Source: Bradyrhizobium sp. ARR65 (lineage in GTDB: Bacteria > Pseudomonadota > Alphaproteobacteria > Rhizobiales > Xanthobacteraceae). Taken from it: 64,000 nucleotides of DNA. Of this stretch, positions 48,987 to 57,286 are shown in pieces; position 1 is the stretch's first letter, and each line of letters begins with the position of its first letter. Under the pieces are notes generated by a model. The model searched no databases. It saw only the letters and a list, made by a program, of their open reading frames with translations, and was not told where the DNA came from. The stretch spans positions 124,137-188,136 of the forward strand of contig NZ_AWZU01000003.1 of assembly GCF_000472385.1 (NCBI RefSeq), in the 5' to 3' direction. Both the position numbers and the translations under genes were made by a program.

Positions 48987-50009
48987 TCAGATCAGGAAGT
49001 GATCCTCCATCCACTGCATGCCGGGCGCGTTGGCCTTGGTGACGACCGGGCCGTCGGTCACGACGTTCTTGGGGATACCGCCCTGACCGGTTTTCTCGCC
49101 CGCGACAACAGCGGCGACGCCCGCGACGATGGCACCACCATGGATACGGCAGGAGGGGTTGCGCACGGTCGCATACATCCGGCCGTCGCTCACCGCCTGG
49201 ATTGCCGGCGGCATGGCGTCGACGCCGCCGATCAGGATGTTGGTGCGGCTATGCGCCTTCATGATGTTGTAGGCGGCGAGCGCCATGTCGTCATTGTGGA
49301 AGAAGGCCGCGTCGATCTGCGGGTATTTTGTCAGATAGGTCTCCCAAAGACGCGCCGTCTTCGAGACGTCCCAATCCGCGGGCTGGGTGTCGAGCACCTC
49401 GATGTTCGGATACTGCTTGATGACCGAGTTGAAGCCCTTGGCGCGGCCCTGCGCGCCGGTATGGCCCAGCGCGCCCTGGGTCATGATCATTTTGCCCTTG
49501 CCGCCGATGGCGTTGACCAGCGCCTGCGTCACCGACGCGCCCATGAACTCGTTGTCGGGTGCGAGAAAGGCATGGACGTTGATCTGGTCCAGCGGCGCGA
49601 TCAGCGTATCCATATCGATCACGGGAATGCCGGCATCGATCATCTTCTGCACGGGCTGGGTCAGCGTGCCGATGCCGAAGGCCTGGATCGCAACAAAATC
49701 CCATTTCTGCGAGGCCATATTGTCGATGGCAGCGCGCTGCTTGACCGCGTCGAGCTGGCCGTCGAACCAGGTGACCTCTACATTGAACAGCTTGCCCCAC
49801 CATTCCGCCGCCTGCTTGCCCTGCGCACACCAGGTGGCTTGCAGGCCGGCATTGGAGAACGCGGCCTTGAGTGGCTTCTCCGAGCGGGTGACTTCGGCGG
49901 CCATGGCCGGGTTGACGCCCATCGCGCCCAGCATTGCCGCAGCCGCCCCGGCGCCTGCCGCCTGAATAAGATCTCGCCTGCTCGCTTTAGATTGATCCGT
50001 CCCGGACAT
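48987..50009 (-). CDS. Periplasmic sugar-type binding protein with Tat signal
   Basis: A 340-residue substrate-binding protein. Its N-terminus KASRRDLIQAAGAGAAAAM has the twin-arginine S-R-R-D-L-I motif and a weakly hydrophobic Ala-rich stretch ending in PAMAA, so it is probably exported folded by Tat rather than Sec. The body is of the RbsB type, with DFVAIQAFGIGTL, AGIPVIDMDTL and AAFFHNDDMALAAY. It is the first gene of the transporter operon. The ligand is unknown; proximity to mtnK suggests methylthioribose or another modified pentose. Confidence 0.9.
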   Translation of the reverse strand: MSGTDQSKASRRDLIQAAGAGAAAAMLGAMGVNPAMAAEVTRSEKPLKAAFSNAGLQATWCAQGKQAAEWWGKLFNVEVTWFDGQLDAVKQRAAIDNMASQKWDFVAIQAFGIGTLTQPVQKMIDAGIPVIDMDTLIAPLDQINVHAFLAPDNEFMGASVTQALVNAIGGKGKMIMTQGALGHTGAQGRAKGFNSVIKQYPNIEVLDTQPADWDVSKTARLWETYLTKYPQIDAAFFHNDDMALAAYNIMKAHSRTNILIGGVDAMPPAIQAVSDGRMYATVRNPSCRIHGGAIVAGVAAVVAGEKTGQGGIPKNVVTDGPVVTKANAPGMQWMEDHFLI

Positions 50010-50407
50010 TGCTCGCTCCCATCGTGCCTTTTTATGACCGCTGCATCTTGCTCGCGCCGCGATTGGAGGGACAGTGTCTCACAATCGATCTGTTCCCGCT
50101 ATGGGCAGTTCGGATGCTTCCTCGACGAGGCGTTGTGCACCGCATTTGATAGAGCAATGCAGGAGCGGTGATAGGCGTGGTGCTGCGCCGGCTCGTTCTG
50201 AAGCTGCGGCGTCCCTGCAATCGTAAAGGCACGCCCGCTGATGGCTTGTCGTCGACCCGTGATGCAGCACCCGCGCGCTTAAGCGGTCATCTTGCGCGAT
50301 GCTTGGCTTCTTAGCGTGTCGGCGCAAGCGACAGATCGCTGCGGTGCTCGCAGTGATGTCGCATGGAGCGACTCATTCTCTACAGAAGGCACGCAGCAGC
50401 GCTGCAC

Positions 50408-50438
50408 CAAAAAAAGAGCAGGGCAGCGGGCCCTGCTC
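50408..50438 (-). terminator. Intrinsic terminator on the minus strand
   Basis: GAGCAGGGC, loop CCGCT, GCCCTGCTC, then TTTTTTT on the minus strand: a perfect 9-bp GC-rich stem plus T-run. No annotated minus-strand gene ends here, so it marks an unannotated transcript. Confidence 0.75.
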
Positions 50439-50585
50439 GAAAAATTGTGTCGACCCTTTGTACCCGCAAAATTTAGATTTGATCTTGCTGGCGGGACGAC
50501 GCTGCTTCTGCGCGTCAGGGCTCCTCCCGAGACTTGGACCACCAGGCTTGGCTTGCGGCGTAGCCTGTAGATGGATTCCTAGACT
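50408..50585 (-). ncRNA. Candidate structured RNA with intrinsic terminator
   Basis: Reading the minus strand from about 50585, a stem CAGGCT…AGCCTG is followed by a two-part stem CGGGA-GACGC…GCGTC-TCCCG, an AU-rich linker, and a terminator. An upstream TTGCCG-N18-TAAAGA could be the promoter (near 50615-50586). No protein frame of quality overlaps. It does not match an RNA family I recognise. Confidence 0.4.
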
Positions 50586-50827
50586 ATCTTTATTGCCTTG
50601 TCATCATTTTCGGCAACGAATGTTCAAAGTTCGAGCAGTTTTCGAAACGATTGGAAATTGCTCACCCGGGATCGCATCCCTGTGCACCCGTTTAGTGGCA
50701 GGTAATATAGTAGTGCATTGGCTGCGCCTGTAAAAGGCATGTCACTTCAGCGCATTGCTGCCATAACCGGCCGCGGTCCGAATAATTCTGTGTTCGCAAT
50801 TGGTGGCCCGACCTCCGGGATCAACCT

Positions 50828-50861
50828 GATCTCGACTTGGAACTTCCGTGGTGATTAGGTA
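50828..50861 (+). promoter_or_regulatory. Conserved upstream block, copy 1
   Basis: This block begins GATCTCGACTTGG and continues ACTTCCGTGGTGATTAG, ending 22 bases before the first DUF2946 gene. A near-identical block precedes the second DUF2946 gene (53877-53909). Conservation outside the coding region implies a shared promoter or operator, or recent duplication. Confidence 0.55.
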
Positions 50862-50883
50862 GTGCGTCAATCGGATTTCCCTG

Positions 50884-51255
50884 ATGCGGCGGCGTCTGCA
50901 AAAATTCCTTCCGGTCGTTCTGGTCGCACTGGCGGTGCAAATCCTCGCACCGATTGCCGCTTGTTGGGCTGCCGCTCTCGCTGCGTCCGACCCGCTGCCC
51001 TTGGCGGAAATCTGTCACGGCATTCCCGGCGATGAATCCGGGCAGGGCGATCAGGGCGGACATCCTGCCCATGATGGTGCCTGCGCCATCTGCTGCGCGC
51101 TGCAGGCGAGCGGGTCCGCCGATGCGCCGCGGATGTTTGCGGTGTGGACTCCCTATCGTCAGGCGACAGTCATCGTCTGGCGTGAGGCGGCGGGGTTTTC
51201 AGCGCTCCGCACGGGCTCGAACGCGCAGGCGCGAGCGCCCCCGACACTTTCCTGA
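50884..51255 (+). CDS. DUF2946-family small exported protein, copy 1 (PcuA-like by context)
   Basis: A 123-residue protein with an N-terminal hydrophobic helix (FLPVVLVALAVQILAPIAAC) and a Cys/His-rich centre: ICHGIPG, then HPAHDGACAICCALQ. These residues could bind copper. The DUF2946 family is typically found beside TonB copper receptors. It is followed by the TonB receptor at 51360 and has a paralogue at 53936. The B. diazoefficiens pcu operon likewise begins with a small periplasmic protein followed by a TonB receptor. Metal binding is inferred from the residues. Confidence 0.8.
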   Translation: MRRRLQKFLPVVLVALAVQILAPIAACWAAALAASDPLPLAEICHGIPGDESGQGDQGGHPAHDGACAICCALQASGSADAPRMFAVWTPYRQATVIVWREAAGFSALRTGSNAQARAPPTLS

Positions 51256-51359
51256 TCGCAGTTGAACGACCCCGCGTGGCCTCGTGCCGCGCCGGATGAG
51301 CCGTGTTCGCGGCCGACGATTTTCGCCGGCGTGTCGGTCAGGAAGGATTTTAATTCAAG

Positions 51360-53825
51360 ATGTCTCGTGTTCATGCCCTCGGCGGCATGAGCGTGGTCGC
51401 GATGGAGTTGGCGCTATCCCTGGCGTCCGCCGCAAACGCTCAATCCAGCCAAAACGTGCTGCCGACCCTCGTCGTCCATGCGCCTCGCGCGGCGGAGCGC
51501 AGGAGCAAGCCGCCAGCGCCCGTCGGACCGCGCGCGCAGAAGCCTGCGAGCTTGCCGCAGCAGGCTCCGGTGGTCTCGTCGACTATCGACGGCGGCGGCG
51601 TCAACGCGTCCTACGCGACGCCGCCCGTCAAGGAACGCTACCAACTGCCGCAGCAGTCCTACAGCATCACGGCCAGGCAGATTGAGGAGACCATCAACCT
51701 CAAAGATCCCGAGGACGCCGTCAAATACATGCCGAGCCTGTTCGTCCGCAAGCGCAACGACGGCGACAATCAGGCGGTGCTGGCCACCCGCACCTGGGGT
51801 GTCAATTCCAGTGCACGGACGCTCATCTACTACGACGATCTGCTGATCTCGGCTCTCATCAATAACAACAACCAAAACGGCTCGCCCCACTGGAACCTGA
51901 TCTCGCCGGAGGCGATCCAGCGGATCGATTTCCTGAACGGACCGTTCGCGGCGGCCTATCCGGGAAACTCCATTGGCGGCGTGCTCCTGATCACGTCGAA
52001 AATGCCGGACAAGCCGTTCGCAACCGCCAAGGAAACGGTGTCGGTCATGCCGTGGAAGCAATACGGCACCAAGGACGCCTATGTCACCAGCCAGACCAGC
52101 GCGGCCGCAGGCAATCGCAACGGCGCTTTGTCCTGGCTGGTCACCGCCAATTATCTCGATACTTACCAGCAGCCGCTCACTTATGTGACCAACGGCGCGA
52201 TTCCGGCCGGGACGACCGGCGCCTTTCCGGCGCTCAACAAGCAGGGGCTGGCCGCCAATGTCGTGGGGGCAGGGACGCTTGCGCACTCGCAGCAGGCCTC
52301 GGGTAACGTCCGGCTTGCCTATGATTTTACGTCGACGGTCCAGGGAACGTATTCCCTTGGGGTCTGGAACAACGTTCAGACCTCAAATCCTCAGAGCTAT
52401 TTGACATCGACAGCGACGGGGTTGCCGACCTTCGCGGGGCTGTCCGCCTTTGCGAGCAACAAGTACACCTGGGAAGAAACGCATCTGAGCAATGCGGTGT
52501 CGCTGAAGAGTGACACCAAAGGGGTATTCGACTTCGATCTGTCGGCTTCGACCTACAACTACCTTCAGGATACGATACTCAATCCGTTCACGGTGGCCGC
52601 GACGGGCGTCGGCTATTCGCTGAACGGCAAGATCACGCGCAATGACGGCACCAACTGGCAGAACGCGGATGCCAAAGCCGTCTGGCGCCCTCACGGCTAT
52701 GATGGGCCGCATGAGATCAGCTTCGGCATTCACGGCGACCGCTACAGGCTCGAGAATCCGGTCTATGCGTCGACGGTCTGGACCACTACATCGTCAACGG
52801 GCACCGGGGCGCTCTATTCGGACGGCGAGGGCGAGACGCGTACCGGCGCGCTCTGGATTCAGGATGCCTGGAAGATCGTGCCCAATCTGAAGCTGACGCT
52901 GGGCGGGCGGCTGGAAAGCTGGGAGGCGCATGACGGTCTCAACGTCAATACGATCACGACGGCGGCCGGGGCGATCACCAGAACATTTGCGACCAACCAG
53001 CCGCAGCTCAATTCGACGAATTTTTCGCCAAAGGCCTCGCTGTCCTACGATCCCGACAAGGAATGGAATATCACCGCGAACTTCGGTGAAGCCTATCGCT
53101 ATCCGACCGTGGCGGAGCTCTACCAGAACGTCAGCTCGGGCGGAAACGTCTTTCTGCCCAATCCGCTTTTGCTGCCGGAGCAGGATTTCAGCGGCGAACT
53201 GAATATCGAACGCCACTGGGACGACGGCCGCGTGCGCCTGACGCTGTTCGGGGAGCGCACCAACAACGCGCTGATCTCGCAGACCAACACCGTCACGAAT
53301 GCCAGCACCGGCGCGCAATCCTTGCAAACCTCCGTCAGCAATGTCGGAGCCATCCGCATGCAAGGCGTCGAACTGTCGGCGGACAAGAACAACGTGCTGG
53401 TCGCGGGCCTGCAGGTGTTCGGCAGCGTGACCTATGTCGATTCCCGTATCCTGTCGGATCCGACCTGGGCGGGCACCAATCCGCTGACGGGTCTTCCCGA
53501 CACGGTCGTCGGCAAGCGGGTGCCCTATGTCCCGGACTGGCGAGCCCGGTTCGGGGTTACCTATCGGCCCAACGATAGCTGGGCCTATACGGTGGCTGCG
53601 CGCTACAGCGGGAAACAGTATTCGACGCTCGACAACACCGACATCATCCCCCACGTCTACGGTGCCTTCGACAATTACTTCGTCGTGGATATGAAGATCC
53701 ACTACGCTGCGACCAGGAATTTCTCGTTCGATTTCGGCATCGATAACCTGTTCGACGAGCAGTATTTCCTGTTCCATCCCTTTCCCGGACGGACCTATGT
53801 GCTCGCCGCCAAATACACCTTCTGA
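51360..53825 (+). CDS. TonB-dependent receptor, probably for copper (PcuB-like)
   Basis: An 821-residue outer-membrane receptor. The signal peptide ends at ANAQSSQ near residue 29; LPTLVVHAP at about 34-42 is the TonB-box region. The plug includes PQQSYSITARQIEETINLKD, YMPSLFVRKRNDGD and IQRIDFLNGPFAAAYPGNSI then GGVLLITSK. The barrel ends in the aromatic VLAAKYTF. It differs from the two siderophore receptors of this window and lies inside a CopC-CopD-PCuAC cluster, so copper or a copper chelate is the likely cargo. That substrate assignment is contextual. Confidence 0.9.
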   Translation: MSRVHALGGMSVVAMELALSLASAANAQSSQNVLPTLVVHAPRAAERRSKPPAPVGPRAQKPASLPQQAPVVSSTIDGGGVNASYATPPVKERYQLPQQSYSITARQIEETINLKDPEDAVKYMPSLFVRKRNDGDNQAVLATRTWGVNSSARTLIYYDDLLISALINNNNQNGSPHWNLISPEAIQRIDFLNGPFAAAYPGNSIGGVLLITSKMPDKPFATAKETVSVMPWKQYGTKDAYVTSQTSAAAGNRNGALSWLVTANYLDTYQQPLTYVTNGAIPAGTTGAFPALNKQGLAANVVGAGTLAHSQQASGNVRLAYDFTSTVQGTYSLGVWNNVQTSNPQSYLTSTATGLPTFAGLSAFASNKYTWEETHLSNAVSLKSDTKGVFDFDLSASTYNYLQDTILNPFTVAATGVGYSLNGKITRNDGTNWQNADAKAVWRPHGYDGPHEISFGIHGDRYRLENPVYASTVWTTTSSTGTGALYSDGEGETRTGALWIQDAWKIVPNLKLTLGGRLESWEAHDGLNVNTITTAAGAITRTFATNQPQLNSTNFSPKASLSYDPDKEWNITANFGEAYRYPTVAELYQNVSSGGNVFLPNPLLLPEQDFSGELNIERHWDDGRVRLTLFGERTNNALISQTNTVTNASTGAQSLQTSVSNVGAIRMQGVELSADKNNVLVAGLQVFGSVTYVDSRILSDPTWAGTNPLTGLPDTVVGKRVPYVPDWRARFGVTYRPNDSWAYTVAARYSGKQYSTLDNTDIIPHVYGAFDNYFVVDMKIHYAATRNFSFDFGIDNLFDEQYFLFHPFPGRTYVLAAKYTF

Positions 53826-53876
53826 AGGACATCTCATGAGGTTTGTGTCACCCGAAGGAGGAGGCGGTCAGCGGGC

Positions 53877-53909
53877 GATCTCGACTCGGGACTTCCGTAG
53901 TGATTAGCT
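53877..53909 (+). promoter_or_regulatory. Conserved upstream block, copy 2
   Basis: GATCTCGACTCGGG followed by ACTTCCGTAGTGATTAG matches copy 1 at 50828 with about four substitutions, and lies 26 bases before the second DUF2946 gene. It suggests an internal promoter in the copper cluster. Confidence 0.55.
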
Positions 53910-53935
53910 ACTTGCGCGCCTAACCGGATTTGCGG

Positions 53936-54310
53936 ATGCAGCGGTTGCAAAGAAAGTTCCTGCCGGTTCTCCTGATCGCACTGGTGGTGCAGATCTTGGC
54001 GCCGATCCTCGCCTGCTGGGCCACCGCAGCCGTGACGTCCGATCCGCTGCAGATAGCTGAGATCTGTCACGGCGCTCCGGGCGGGACCTCAGGTGGGAGC
54101 GATCAGGGCGCCCCTCGCGCGCATGACGAGGCCTGCATCCTTTGTTGCGCGGCGCAGGCCAGCGCTTCCGGCGACGCGCCGCAGCAAGCGGCCTTCACGA
54201 TTCCTTACCGCCAGACCACGCGCGTGGTCTGGAGCGCAACGGCACCGCGGCCGCCACTGTCCCGTGTCGGCTCCAATACGCAGGCCCGCGCCCCGCCACT
54301 GCCGATGTGA
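53936..54310 (+). CDS. DUF2946-family small exported protein, copy 2
   Basis: A 124-residue paralogue of the protein at 50884. It shares RLQRKFLPVLLIALVVQILA at the N-terminus, EICHGAPGG, HDEACILCCAAQAS, the PYRQTTRVVW segment and the GSNTQARAPP C-terminus. The upstream regulatory block is also duplicated. ATG 53936 is preferred over a TTG at 53930. Its stop TGA overlaps an in-frame ATG of the next gene by one base. Likely exported and metal-associated by analogy with copy 1. Confidence 0.8.
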   Translation: MQRLQRKFLPVLLIALVVQILAPILACWATAAVTSDPLQIAEICHGAPGGTSGGSDQGAPRAHDEACILCCAAQASASGDAPQQAAFTIPYRQTTRVVWSATAPRPPLSRVGSNTQARAPPLPM

Positions 54311-54366
54311 TGTCGCGGTCATTCGGCCGCCGAAGCATCGTTCTCAGGCAGTTGCGGAGATTCCCA

Positions 54367-55365
54367 ATGTCCTTCCGTCCCATGCGTACGAGTCTCGCCG
54401 GACTCGGTGCCGCCCTTATTCCGTTACATCCAGGCGTAGCCCACGAAATTGTCGGCAATCGCTTCTTCCCGGCAACGCTCAGCATCGATGATCCCGGCGT
54501 CAATGACGAGCTGGCGCTTCCGACCGTCGACAGCTTCAAGACGGGCGACGATCCGCCGGCGCGGCAGCGCGACATCTCGGCTGAATTCGCCAAGCGCATC
54601 ACCGAGGATTTTGCGATCTCGCTTGGCTCGACCTACACCTTTCTCCGCTCGGTCGATCCGACGATCGCGGGGGCCAGCGGTTTCCAGAACCTGGAGACGA
54701 CGTTCAAATACCGGGTGTTCAGAAGTCCCGAACATGAGTTCGTGTTGTCGGCGGGCTTGAGCGTGGAGTGGGGCGGCACCGGGGCTTCGAGCGTCGGCGC
54801 CGATCCCTTCAACACCTACACGCCGACGATCTATTTCGGCAAAGGCTTGGGCGACCTGCCGGATACCTTGTCCTGGCTCAGGCCGGTCGCGATCACCGGT
54901 CAGGTCGGCTATGCGATACCCGAGCGGAGTTCAACGACCACCTTCGCGCTCGATCCCGACAGCGGCGCGCTGACGGCCGAGACCGAATTCCATCCGCGCG
55001 TGCTAAACTGGGGCGGCACGATCCAATACAGCATGCCCTATCTGAAATCCGCGGTGATGGATCTGGGCCTGCCGGATTTCATCAATCATCTGATCCCGCT
55101 GGTCGAGGCCAACCTGCAGACGCCGGTATCGAACACCCTGACCTCGGGAACGTTGACCACCGGCACCATCAACCCCGGCGTGATCTGGGTTGGCAACTAT
55201 TTCCAGATCGGCGTCGAGGCGCTGATCCCGATCAACCGCCGAAGCGGCAGCAATGTCGGCGTGATCGCGCAGCTCCACTATTACCTCGATGACATCGATC
55301 CACACGGCATCGGCAAGCCGCTGTTCGGCGGCGCCGCGCAACCCGCCAGCCCCTTTACAAGGTAA
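54367..55365 (+). CDS. Outer-membrane-type protein of the copper cluster
   Basis: A 332-residue exported protein. The signal peptide MSFRPMRTSLAGLGAALIPL ends near VAHE, and the mature part begins EIVGNRFFPATLSIDDPGVN. The remainder is rich in alternating hydrophobic/polar beta-strand patterns (GSTYTFLRS, EHEFVLSAGLSVEWGG, GVIAQLHYYLDDI), consistent with a beta-barrel. GGAGATTCCCA precedes the ATG at 54367. An ATG at 54310 overlapping the previous stop is an alternative that would add 19 residues. The stop overlaps copC (TAATG). Family not recognised by name; a metal transport role is inferred. Confidence 0.75.
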   Translation: MSFRPMRTSLAGLGAALIPLHPGVAHEIVGNRFFPATLSIDDPGVNDELALPTVDSFKTGDDPPARQRDISAEFAKRITEDFAISLGSTYTFLRSVDPTIAGASGFQNLETTFKYRVFRSPEHEFVLSAGLSVEWGGTGASSVGADPFNTYTPTIYFGKGLGDLPDTLSWLRPVAITGQVGYAIPERSSTTTFALDPDSGALTAETEFHPRVLNWGGTIQYSMPYLKSAVMDLGLPDFINHLIPLVEANLQTPVSNTLTSGTLTTGTINPGVIWVGNYFQIGVEALIPINRRSGSNVGVIAQLHYYLDDIDPHGIGKPLFGGAAQPASPFTR

Positions 55366-55724
55366 TGATCATGCGACACTCATCTCTGATTGGAATCCCG
55401 CTTGCGCTCATGCTTACGACCGGCGTCGCGCAGGCCCATGCGCTCCTCGATCACGCCGAGCCGCGCGTCGGCAACAAGGTCGCAAATCCACCGCGCGAGG
55501 TGACCTTGTGGTTCACGCAGAAGCTGGAGCCAGCCTTCAGCCACATCACGGTGACCAACGCGGCCGGCGAACGCGTCGATGGCGGCAAGACCCGCGTCAG
55601 CGGCAACCAGATGTCGGTCACGCTGCGCGGGGGCGGCAACGGCACCTATCGCGTGAACTGGCATGTGCTCTCGGTGGATACCCACACCACCGACGGCAGT
55701 TTCACCTTCCAGGTCGGGCAGTAG
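55365..55724 (+). CDS. copC: CopC-domain periplasmic copper-binding protein
   Basis: A 119-residue protein. The signal peptide ends in VAQA so that His25 becomes the mature N-terminus (HALLDHAEPRVG). Together with the Asp-His pair in VLSVDTHTTDGSF this makes the N-terminal His brace for Cu(II) typical of CopC. One Ig-like domain, length normal. Start overlaps the upstream stop (TAATG); CopD follows after 15 bases. CopC delivers copper to CopD in the inner membrane. Confidence 0.93.
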   Translation: MIMRHSSLIGIPLALMLTTGVAQAHALLDHAEPRVGNKVANPPREVTLWFTQKLEPAFSHITVTNAAGERVDGGKTRVSGNQMSVTLRGGGNGTYRVNWHVLSVDTHTTDGSFTFQVGQ

Positions 55725-55739
55725 GTCGGCGGCAAGCCC

Positions 55740-56699
55740 ATGAGCTGGTTGCTCGCGGAGATCGATGGTCCGTTGGTGCTGACGCGCGCGATTCATTTCG
55801 CGGCGTCGGCCGCGACCGCCGGCCTCCTCATCTTTCGTAGCTTGGTGGCCGAACCGGCCCTGCGGGCCGCGCCGAAAGGCAGCGCGATCGTCCGGTCGCG
55901 CCTGACGGTCCTTGCCTGGGCCGCACTTGCGATTTCCGCCGCGAGCGGCCTGATCTGGCTTGCGCTGCAGACCATGTCGATCGCGGGTCTTGGCCTCAAT
56001 GAGGCGATGAGATCCGGCGCTGTGTGGACCGTCCTCGATGAGACGCAATTTGGCTTGGTTGCGGAAATCCGCGCCGCGCTGGCCGTCCTGCTGGCGGCGT
56101 GTCTGCTGCTCGACCGCTTCGTGCTCTCGCGCCGGCTCGCGCTCTTCGCGGCGTTGGGACTGGTCGGCGCGCTCGCTTGGACGGGGCATGCCGGATCGAC
56201 GCTTGGAGAATTGGGTGATCTGCATCTTGCCGCCGACGTTCTCCATCTCGGCGCCGTGTCCGCCTGGATTGGCGGGCTGATCGGACTTCCGGTTCTATTC
56301 GCCGTTGCGCGGCGTTCAGGCTTCGAATGCGGATTGCTGCAATCGGATGCTGTCAGGCGGTTTTCTACCATCGGCGTCGCCGGCGTGGCCGTCCTGATCG
56401 GATCGGGACTCGTGAGCGCATGGATTCTCGTCGGTTCGTTCCGCGCGCTGGTTCTCACCGATTACGGGCAGCTCCTGATGCTCAAGATCGCGGTGTTCGC
56501 AATCATGGTCGGCTTCGCCGCGGTGAACCGGCTCTGGCTTACACCTCGGCTCGCGCTGACCGCCAAGAGCGGCGGGGATCGGCGCGCGCTTTCGGCACTA
56601 AGACGCAACACTCTCATCGAGCTCGTGCTCGCGTTTGCGATCTTTGTCATGGTCGGAGTGCTCGGCACGCTGCATCCCGCCATTCACCTCGTCCACTGA
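55740..56699 (+). CDS. copD: CopD-family copper-transport membrane protein
   Basis: A 319-residue inner-membrane protein with about eight helices. Family features include RAIHFAASAATAGLLIF (first helix His), WTGHAGSTLG, DLHLAADVLHLGAVSAWIGG and LLMLKIAVFAIMVGFAAVNR. CopD/YcnJ proteins import copper across the inner membrane. Coupled closely to copC upstream; PCuAC follows 29 bases downstream. The combination is comparable to PcuE/YcnJ of B. diazoefficiens, where CopC and CopD-like functions serve copper acquisition. Confidence 0.93.
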   Translation: MSWLLAEIDGPLVLTRAIHFAASAATAGLLIFRSLVAEPALRAAPKGSAIVRSRLTVLAWAALAISAASGLIWLALQTMSIAGLGLNEAMRSGAVWTVLDETQFGLVAEIRAALAVLLAACLLLDRFVLSRRLALFAALGLVGALAWTGHAGSTLGELGDLHLAADVLHLGAVSAWIGGLIGLPVLFAVARRSGFECGLLQSDAVRRFSTIGVAGVAVLIGSGLVSAWILVGSFRALVLTDYGQLLMLKIAVFAIMVGFAAVNRLWLTPRLALTAKSGGDRRALSALRRNTLIELVLAFAIFVMVGVLGTLHPAIHLVH

Positions 56700-56728
56700 A
56701 ATCGCTTCAACAAGAAGGAGTAGAGCAA

Positions 56729-57286
56729 ATGTCAATCCGAAAACTGAGGTTGGCGTCGATCGCCTGCGCCGCCTTGGTCGCGTCCGTCGTTGCTGCGCCC
56801 GTGCGTGCCGACGACGTCAAGGCCGGCGACCTCGTCATCAGTCAGGCCTGGAGCCGTGCCACGCCGAACGGCGCGAAGATCGGCGGCGGCTATCTGACGA
56901 TCGAGAACAAGGGCAGCGCGCCTGACCGGTTGGTCGGCGGATCATCCGATGTCGCCAGTAGCGTACAGGTCCATGAAATGTCCATGGAGAACGGCGTCAT
57001 GAAGATGCGCCCGGTCGAGAAGGGGCTCGCCATCGATCCCGGCAAGACGGTCAAGCTCGCGCCCGGCGGCTATCATCTGATGATGATGGATCTGAAGGCG
57101 CCGCTGAAGCAGGGCGACAAGGTCCCGGTCACGCTCGAGTTCGAGAAGGCCGGCAAGGTGACGGTCTCGCTGGAGGTCGAGGGCGTTGGCGCACAAGGGC
57201 CGGTTGGTGCCTCGGCCGGAGGCTCGGGCATGGGCGGCAAGATGGAGATGAAGAAGATGCCCGATCACTCCGGCATGAAGATGTGA
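56729..57286 (+). CDS. PCuAC-family copper chaperone (PcuC-like) with Met/His tail
   Basis: A 185-residue periplasmic protein. The signal peptide ends near PVRADD (28). The PCuAC Cu(I) motif is complete: His82 and Met84 in VHEMSMENGV, Met93, then His116 and Met118 in GGYHLMMMD. Such chaperones load the CuA/CuB centres of cytochrome oxidase. The last 18 residues (MGGKMEMKKMPDHSGMKM) are a Met/His-rich extension likely to add copper-binding capacity. AAGGAG precedes the ATG. It is last in the copper cluster, in contrast to B. diazoefficiens pcu where pcuC comes third. Confidence 0.93.
   Translation: MSIRKLRLASIACAALVASVVAAPVRADDVKAGDLVISQAWSRATPNGAKIGGGYLTIENKGSAPDRLVGGSSDVASSVQVHEMSMENGVMKMRPVEKGLAIDPGKTVKLAPGGYHLMMMDLKAPLKQGDKVPVTLEFEKAGKVTVSLEVEGVGAQGPVGASAGGSGMGGKMEMKKMPDHSGMKM

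Larger units (their letters stand above)
50010..50883. other. 0.9 kb gene-poor interval with a candidate RNA gene
   Basis: No convincing protein gene. The interval holds the promoter regions of the ABC operon (minus) and the copper cluster (plus), plus a minus-strand structured segment ending in a textbook intrinsic terminator at 50408-50438. Confidence 0.5.
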
